Source: Paraburkholderia sp. BL23I1N1 (GTDB taxonomy: Bacteria > Pseudomonadota > Gammaproteobacteria > Burkholderiales > Burkholderiaceae). Taken from it: a stretch of DNA of 64,000 nt. Positions 59,863 through 64,000 of this stretch are shown here, one piece after another. The stretch lies in NCBI RefSeq assembly GCF_003610295.1, contig NZ_RAPV01000001.1, positions 310,001 through 374,000 of the forward strand, read 5' to 3'. Positions within the stretch are counted from its first letter, which is position 1; every line of letters begins with the position of its first letter. Below the pieces are notes generated by a model. It was not told where the DNA came from. It saw only the letters and a list, made by a program, of their open reading frames with translations, and did no database searches. A program made the position numbers and the translations under genes.

Positions 59863-61362
59863 TCAGGGCGTATCGGCCCAGGCCTTCGCGGCGCGAATCG
59901 CGCGCTGCCAGCCGTCGAGGCATTCCTTGACGTTGGCGTGCGGGAGGGCCGGCGTGAAACGGCGGTCGAGCGCCCATTGGCTCTTCAGTTCGTTCACGTC
60001 TTTCCAGTAGCCGACCGCGAGACCGGCCAGATACGCCGCGCCCAATGCGGTCGTCTCCGATACCTTCGGACGAACCGCGTCGACGCCGAGAATGTCCGCC
60101 TGGAATTGCATCAGCAGATTGTTCGCGCACGCGCCGCCGTCCACGCGCAATTCGCCGATACGAATGCCGGAGTCGGCTTCCATCGCTTTCAGCACGTCGA
60201 GCGATTGATAGGCGATCGAGTCGAGCGCGGCGCGGGCGATATGCGCCGAGCTCGTACCGCGCGTCACACCGAACAGCGTGCCGCGCGCCCGGGCGTTCCA
60301 GTGCGGCGCGCCGAGACCGGCGAAGGCGGGCACCAGATACACGCCGTCGCTATGCGACACGCTCTGCGCGAGGGTTTCGATTTCAGCGGCGTTCTTGATG
60401 ATGCCGAGGCCGTCGCGCAGCCATTGCACCACCGCGCCGCCGATGAAGATGCTGCCTTCGAGCGCGTAGTTGATCTGGTCGCCGATTTGCCAGGCAATCG
60501 TGGTGACGAGATTGTTCTTCGATTCGATCGGCTTGTCGCCGGTGTTCATCACGAGGAAGCAGCCGGTGCCGTAGGTGTTCTTCACCATGCCCGACTCCGT
60601 GCACATCTGGCCGAACAGGGCCGCGTGCTGGTCGCCGGCGATGCCCGCGAGCGGAATCTTCGAAGCGAACACGGTGGTCTTGGTCGGCCCGTACACTTCC
60701 GACGACGCCCGCACTTCCGGCAGCATGTTGCGCGGAATGTCGAGCGCTTCGAGCAGCTCGTCGTCCCACTTCAGCGTGTGGATGTTGAACAGCATGGTGC
60801 GCGACGCGTTGGTCACGTCGGTGACGTGCAGGCCGCCCTTGGTGAAATTCCACACCAGCCAGCTATCCACCGTGCCGAACGCGAGGCGCCCTTGCTTCGC
60901 TTTTTCGCGCGCGCCCTCGACGTTGTCGAGAATCCAGCGGATCTTGGTTGCGGAAAAATACGAGTCGATCGGCAGGCCGGTTTTCGCGCGGACTTTTTCT
61001 TCGAGACCTTGCTCTTTGAGCTGGTCGCAGAAGTCGGCCGTGCGGCGGTCTTGCCAGACGATCGCGTTATAGATCGGATGGCCGGTTTCGCGGTCCCACA
61101 CGATGGTGGTCTCGCGCTGATTGGTAATGCCGATCGCGGCGATCGACGTGCCATTCATGCCGGCGCGCGTGACGGCTTCGGCGGCGACGCCGGCCTGGGT
61201 CGACCAGATTTCCTGCGGGTCGTGCTCGACCCAACCCGGACGCGGATAGATTTGCTGGAATTCTTTCTGAGCGGTCGACACGACGTTGCCGAGCCGGTCG
61301 AACAGCATCGCGCGGGAGCTGGTGGTGCCTTGGTCTAGCGCGAGGATGTACTGATCCTGCAT
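59863..61362 (-). CDS. glpK: Glycerol kinase
   Basis: Phosphorylates glycerol with ATP in the cytoplasm, trapping it. The 499-aa protein is a FGGY-family sugar kinase: [22 protein letters not shown] at the N-terminus, the substrate region [17 protein letters not shown], and [45 protein letters not shown] and the late [21 protein letters not shown] are further landmarks. Length matches E. coli GlpK (502 aa). It is transcribed from glpD toward glpF. Confidence 0.97.
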   Translation of the reverse strand: MQDQYILALDQGTTSSRAMLFDRLGNVVSTAQKEFQQIYPRPGWVEHDPQEIWSTQAGVAAEAVTRAGMNGTSIAAIGITNQRETTIVWDRETGHPIYNAIVWQDRRTADFCDQLKEQGLEEKVRAKTGLPIDSYFSATKIRWILDNVEGAREKAKQGRLAFGTVDSWLVWNFTKGGLHVTDVTNASRTMLFNIHTLKWDDELLEALDIPRNMLPEVRASSEVYGPTKTTVFASKIPLAGIAGDQHAALFGQMCTESGMVKNTYGTGCFLVMNTGDKPIESKNNLVTTIAWQIGDQINYALEGSIFIGGAVVQWLRDGLGIIKNAAEIETLAQSVSHSDGVYLVPAFAGLGAPHWNARARGTLFGVTRGTSSAHIARAALDSIAYQSLDVLKAMEADSGIRIGELRVDGGACANNLLMQFQADILGVDAVRPKVSETTALGAAYLAGLAVGYWKDVNELKSQWALDRRFTPALPHANVKECLDGWQRAIRAAKAWADTP

Positions 61363-61388
61363 TGTCTCTTCTCCATTTGTTTTATGAA

Positions 61389-61410
61389 TCGCCGGACTTC
61401 TATCCGGCGA
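61389..61410 (-). promoter_or_regulatory. Hairpin in the glpD-glpK spacer
   Basis: TCGCCGGA and TCCGGCGA flank CTTCTA, just before the glpK start in the 245-base gap after glpD. It lacks a T run. It may be an intercistronic stem or part of a glpK promoter region; nothing else is evident in this gap. Confidence 0.4.
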
Positions 61411-61607
61411 CGGGAACGGCTTGTTGTTTTAAGCGGGCGGCAATAGCTTGAGGTTGCGCGTCCCGGCTTTGTCAGTAGCCGAGGGGTGAAAATCGATTCA
61501 GTTCGTGCGGGTTCGTCCACGTAGTCGGGCCGCGTTGATAAAGACTGGCCATACGATGCGACTACGTGGTTTAACCAGGTAACCTAATTAATAACTAACT
61601 GCCTTGA

Positions 61608-63137
61608 CTAGGCACTCTGTCGGAACGGTTCGCGGGCGAACCACGCGTCGATGTCGTGTGTGATCGAATCGAGCGTGCCCGGTTCGATGTGCAGGCCGAG
61701 TTTCGAGCGGCGCCACAACACGTCCTGCGCACTGCGCGCCCATTCGGTGTCGCGCAAATAGGTGAGTTCGGCTTCGTACAGGCCTGGCGCGAAAGCGCGG
61801 CCGAGGTCCGCCACCGAGCGCGCATTGCCAATCACATGCTTCACGCGCGTGCCGTATGCACGCGCGAGTCGATGAGCCAGATCGGCGGGCAGCCACGCGT
61901 TCTGCTGCTTGAAACCGGCGAGGAAGCGCTCGAAGTTGGCTTGCGGAATATCGCCGCCGGGCAACGGCGCACCGGCTGTCCACGAAGGCGTGCCGTTATG
62001 CAGCGCATAAGCGAGTTTGTCCACGGCTTCTTCCGCGAGCTTGCGGAACGTCGTGATCTTGCCGCCGAACACGGACAGAAGCGGTGCTTCGCCCGCGGGC
62101 GCGTCGAATTCGAGCGAGTAATCGCGCGTGACCGCCGACGGGTTGTCCGCACCTTCTTCCTCGAGCAGCGGACGCACGCCCGAGTAGGTCCAGCGCACGT
62201 CTTGCGGCGAGATCTTCTGCTTGAAATAGCGGTTGATCGAATCGCACAGATACTGTATTTCGTCCGCGTCGATCGCGACTTTCGATGGGTCGCCGCGATA
62301 TTCGAGGTCGGTCGTGCCGATCAGCGTGTAGTCGTGTTCGTACGGAATCGCGAAGATGATCCGCTTGTCCGGATTCTGGAAGATGTACGCGTGATCGTGA
62401 TCGAACAGGCGGCGCGTGACGATATGGCTGCCTTTCACGAGGCGCACGCTATGCGTCGCCTCGCGGCCGAGCGCGCCTTGCAGCAGTTCGCCGACCCACG
62501 GACCGGCCGCGTTTGCCATGGAAGCCGCGCGCACGTCGAGAATCGTGCCGTCCGCGCGCTTGAGTTGCGCGCGCCATTCGCCACCGGCGCGCACCGCGCT
62601 CAGCAGTTTGGTACGCGTGAGAATCTTTGCGCCGCGTTCCTGCGCATCCAGCGCGTTGAGCACGACCAGGCGCGCGTCATTCACCCAACCGTCCGAATAC
62701 ACGAAACCGCGCTTGATCGAATCGACCAGCGGCGCGCCGGCAGGATGATTGTGCATCACAATGCCGCGCGAGCCGGGCAGCAGTTCGCGTTTAGCGAGGT
62801 GATCGTAAAGGAACAGGCCGGCGCGAATGAGCCAGGCCGGGCGCAGATCAGGCATATGCGGCATCACGAAGCGCAGCGGCCACATGATGTGCGGCGCTGC
62901 GCGTAGCAGCGTTTCGCGCTCCTGCAGGGCTTTGCGCACCAGCCCGAACTCGCGGTACTCGAGATAGCGCAGGCCGCCGTGAATCAGCTTGGTACTGGCC
63001 GACGACGTATGGGCCGCCAGATCATCCTGTTCGCAGAGCAGCACCGACAGGCCGCGGCCCGCCGCATCGCGTGCGATGCCTGCGCCGTTGATCCCGCCGC
63101 CCACGACGAGCAAATCGTATCTCGAGCCTTGCGTCAC
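61608..63137 (-). CDS. glpD: Aerobic glycerol-3-phosphate dehydrogenase
   Basis: Membrane-associated flavoprotein that oxidises glycerol-3-phosphate to dihydroxyacetone phosphate and passes electrons to ubiquinone. The 509-aa protein has the FAD motif YDLLVVGGGINGAGIARDAAGRG. SSASTKLIHGGLRYLEYREFGLVRKAL and YTLIGTTDLEYRGDP follow, then LSVFGGKITTFRKLAEEAVDKL. The C-terminal DAO_C domain is complete. A GlpR-like operator lies 58 bases upstream. Confidence 0.97.
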   Translation of the reverse strand: MTQGSRYDLLVVGGGINGAGIARDAAGRGLSVLLCEQDDLAAHTSSASTKLIHGGLRYLEYREFGLVRKALQERETLLRAAPHIMWPLRFVMPHMPDLRPAWLIRAGLFLYDHLAKRELLPGSRGIVMHNHPAGAPLVDSIKRGFVYSDGWVNDARLVVLNALDAQERGAKILTRTKLLSAVRAGGEWRAQLKRADGTILDVRAASMANAAGPWVGELLQGALGREATHSVRLVKGSHIVTRRLFDHDHAYIFQNPDKRIIFAIPYEHDYTLIGTTDLEYRGDPSKVAIDADEIQYLCDSINRYFKQKISPQDVRWTYSGVRPLLEEEGADNPSAVTRDYSLEFDAPAGEAPLLSVFGGKITTFRKLAEEAVDKLAYALHNGTPSWTAGAPLPGGDIPQANFERFLAGFKQQNAWLPADLAHRLARAYGTRVKHVIGNARSVADLGRAFAPGLYEAELTYLRDTEWARSAQDVLWRRSKLGLHIEPGTLDSITHDIDAWFAREPFRQSA

Positions 63138-63181
63138 CTGCTGTGTCCCCTGCGTCGAATTCGGAAAGCTGTTTGGAAAAA

Positions 63182-63231
63182 CTATCGAACCGATAGTGTT
63201 CGTTTTCGAACTTTAATGAACATATTCGAAA
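63182..63231 (-). promoter_or_regulatory. GlpR-like operators upstream of glpD
   Basis: On the minus strand, AAAGTTCGAAAACGAACACT (63195-63214) agrees with the E. coli GlpR consensus at 17 of 20 positions. A partial second copy, around TTCGAATATGTTCA on the minus strand (63217-63230), lies beside it. CTATCG-AAC-CGATAG (63182-63196) is a further inverted repeat. A DeoR-type repressor responding to glycerol-3-phosphate would fit; its gene is not in this window. Confidence 0.65.
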
Positions 63232-63353
63232 AAGTAAAGTTCGGTTTTCTTAGGCTTTCCTCTAGCGATTGGTCAAGGTGGTGGCGAAACGGTGGTGGCG
63301 AAACGCGTGGCCACGGACGATACTCTCGGCAGCAGCCATTTCGAGGTGAATTT

Positions 63354-63728
63354 ATGCGTGGACTTTGGATAATCGGCGCCGCTGCGCTCCTGACGGGATG
63401 CATCAGCTCGCCGAGCTTGAACGGGACGATGGGCGCGCCCTCGTTCGCATCGTTGCAACAGATGTGCAGTGCCCAAACGATCGACTACGGCAACGACGCG
63501 CAAAGCGTCTACGCGACGCTGTTCGACGCGTACGTGGCGAACCGGCGTGGCAAGTTATCGAAGGACGATTACTGCGCGTTCCAGGCGTCGATTGCGCAGC
63601 GCTATTCGAGCCAGGGCGTGAGTGCCGATCCGCAGGTGCGCAATCAGTGGGTTGCGTTCTTCATCGACCAGCGAGCCAAGGCGTTGAGCTGGCGCGCGGC
63701 AGCCGACCCGACCTTGCGCGCGGGCTGA
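63354..63728 (+). CDS. Small lipoprotein of unknown function
   Basis: The 124-aa protein begins MRGLWIIGAAALLTGCISS with lipobox LLTGC, so it should be lipidated at Cys16. The mature part is small and soluble, with SFASLQQMCSAQTIDYGNDAQSVYATLFDAYVANRRGKLSKDDYCAFQ and two further cysteines that could pair. GAGGTG precedes the ATG. I do not recognise a family. It diverges from glpD and converges on a TetR-family gene. Confidence 0.7.
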   Translation: MRGLWIIGAAALLTGCISSPSLNGTMGAPSFASLQQMCSAQTIDYGNDAQSVYATLFDAYVANRRGKLSKDDYCAFQASIAQRYSSQGVSADPQVRNQWVAFFIDQRAKALSWRAAADPTLRAG

Positions 63729-63806
63729 ACTTCACGCGCGGTTTTCTCCATCCGTTCCTTCCCGCCGGGAGATTCGCGTCGAGCGAGTTGACCGGCGAAT
63801 GCGAGG

Positions 63807-64000
63807 CTAGCCGCGCTGCGGCAGGGCTCCGCGCCACAACATCCGGCGAATCTGCGCGAACACGGCTTCGCGCGTCGGCGCGTTGCTCGCGGCGCTTTGT
63901 TGCGCCTGTGGCAATGGCAACTGATTGGCGAGCGCCAGCATGGTGAAGCCGTGCAGGCTTGCCCAGTAGGCGTAGCCGATCAATTGGGGGTCGCCTTCCA
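63807..64000 (-). CDS. TetR-family regulator, C-terminal end (gene continues beyond the window)
   Basis: Only the last 64 codons are visible. EGDPQLIGYAYWASLHGFTMLALANQLPLP is typical of the TetR C-terminal ligand-binding domain with its WxxxHG motif (here WASLHG), and the protein ends RMLWRGALPQRG. The DNA-binding half lies outside the window, so the target is unknown. Its stop is 78 bases from that of the converging lipoprotein gene. Confidence 0.75.
   Translation of the reverse strand, partial: EGDPQLIGYAYWASLHGFTMLALANQLPLPQAQQSAASNAPTREAVFAQIRRMLWRGALPQRG

Overview
The window is a chromosomal stretch of a high-GC betaproteobacterium, most likely Paraburkholderia or Burkholderia. The protein sequences, the miaB-phoH-ybeY-corC-lnt cluster, the dusB-fis-purH gene order and the Entner-Doudoroff operon under a HexR-type repressor all fit. 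Almost everything is core metabolism and information processing; the only clear insertion sequence is one IS4-family copy at about 15.8-17.3 kb.

Layout. 0-5.5 kb: 3' part of leuS, then lptE, holA, proA and a HemJ-type membrane protein. 5.5-9.6 kb: a gene-free AT-richer stretch with RcsB-box-like sites, followed by a trimeric autotransporter adhesin split by one in-frame TAG. 9.7-15.6 kb: gluconate/Entner-Doudoroff block, with hexR (frameshifted) divergent from edd-eda, then gntP-gntK; two matching inverted-repeat operators lie between hexR and edd. 15.8-18 kb: IS4-family element abutting, and probably disrupting, a methyltransferase gene. 18-22 kb: purB, a HypT-like LysR regulator and glutamate dehydrogenase. 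22.3-25.5 kb: glutamate/aspartate ABC transporter gltIJKL. 25.6-31.9 kb: class II amidotransferase, pyrC, DUF3025 protein, RNase P RNA, OsmC, a candidate small RNA, rplM-rpsI and erpA. 32-41.4 kb: anmK, tyrS, dtd, a histidine phosphatase, ruvB-ruvA-ruvC, purH, fis, dusB. 41.6-53 kb: ubiH-type hydroxylase, pepP, a GST, an M48 lipoprotein protease, lnt, corC, chaC-like, ybeY, phoH, miaB. 53-58.9 kb: LysR regulator, VOC protein, MFS exporter, XRE-cupin regulator, an FMN riboswitch with an unusual insert, ribB and a HAD phosphatase. 59-64 kb: glpF, glpK, glpD with a GlpR-type operator upstream, a small lipoprotein and the 3' end of a TetR-family gene.

Functional themes. Gluconate is imported (GntP), phosphorylated (GntK) and cleaved through Edd/Eda under HexR. 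Glycerol enters through GlpF and is converted to dihydroxyacetone phosphate by GlpK and GlpD. Glutamate is imported by GltIJKL next to a glutamate dehydrogenase.

Most notable observations: (1) a candidate small RNA at about 30042-30131 with a near-consensus promoter, a strong terminator and an anti-Shine-Dalgarno UCCUCC in a hairpin loop; (2) an FMN riboswitch whose variable stem carries about 158 bp of REP-like palindromic repeats; (3) three genes (hexR, the IS4 transposase, ruvA) each broken by one extra base in a homopolymer run, which looks more like sequencing error than independent decay; (4) the adhesin nonsense codon; (5) an M48 lipoprotein gene with ATA where the start codon is expected; (6) six 13-bp tandem repeats overlapping the phoH stop codon.
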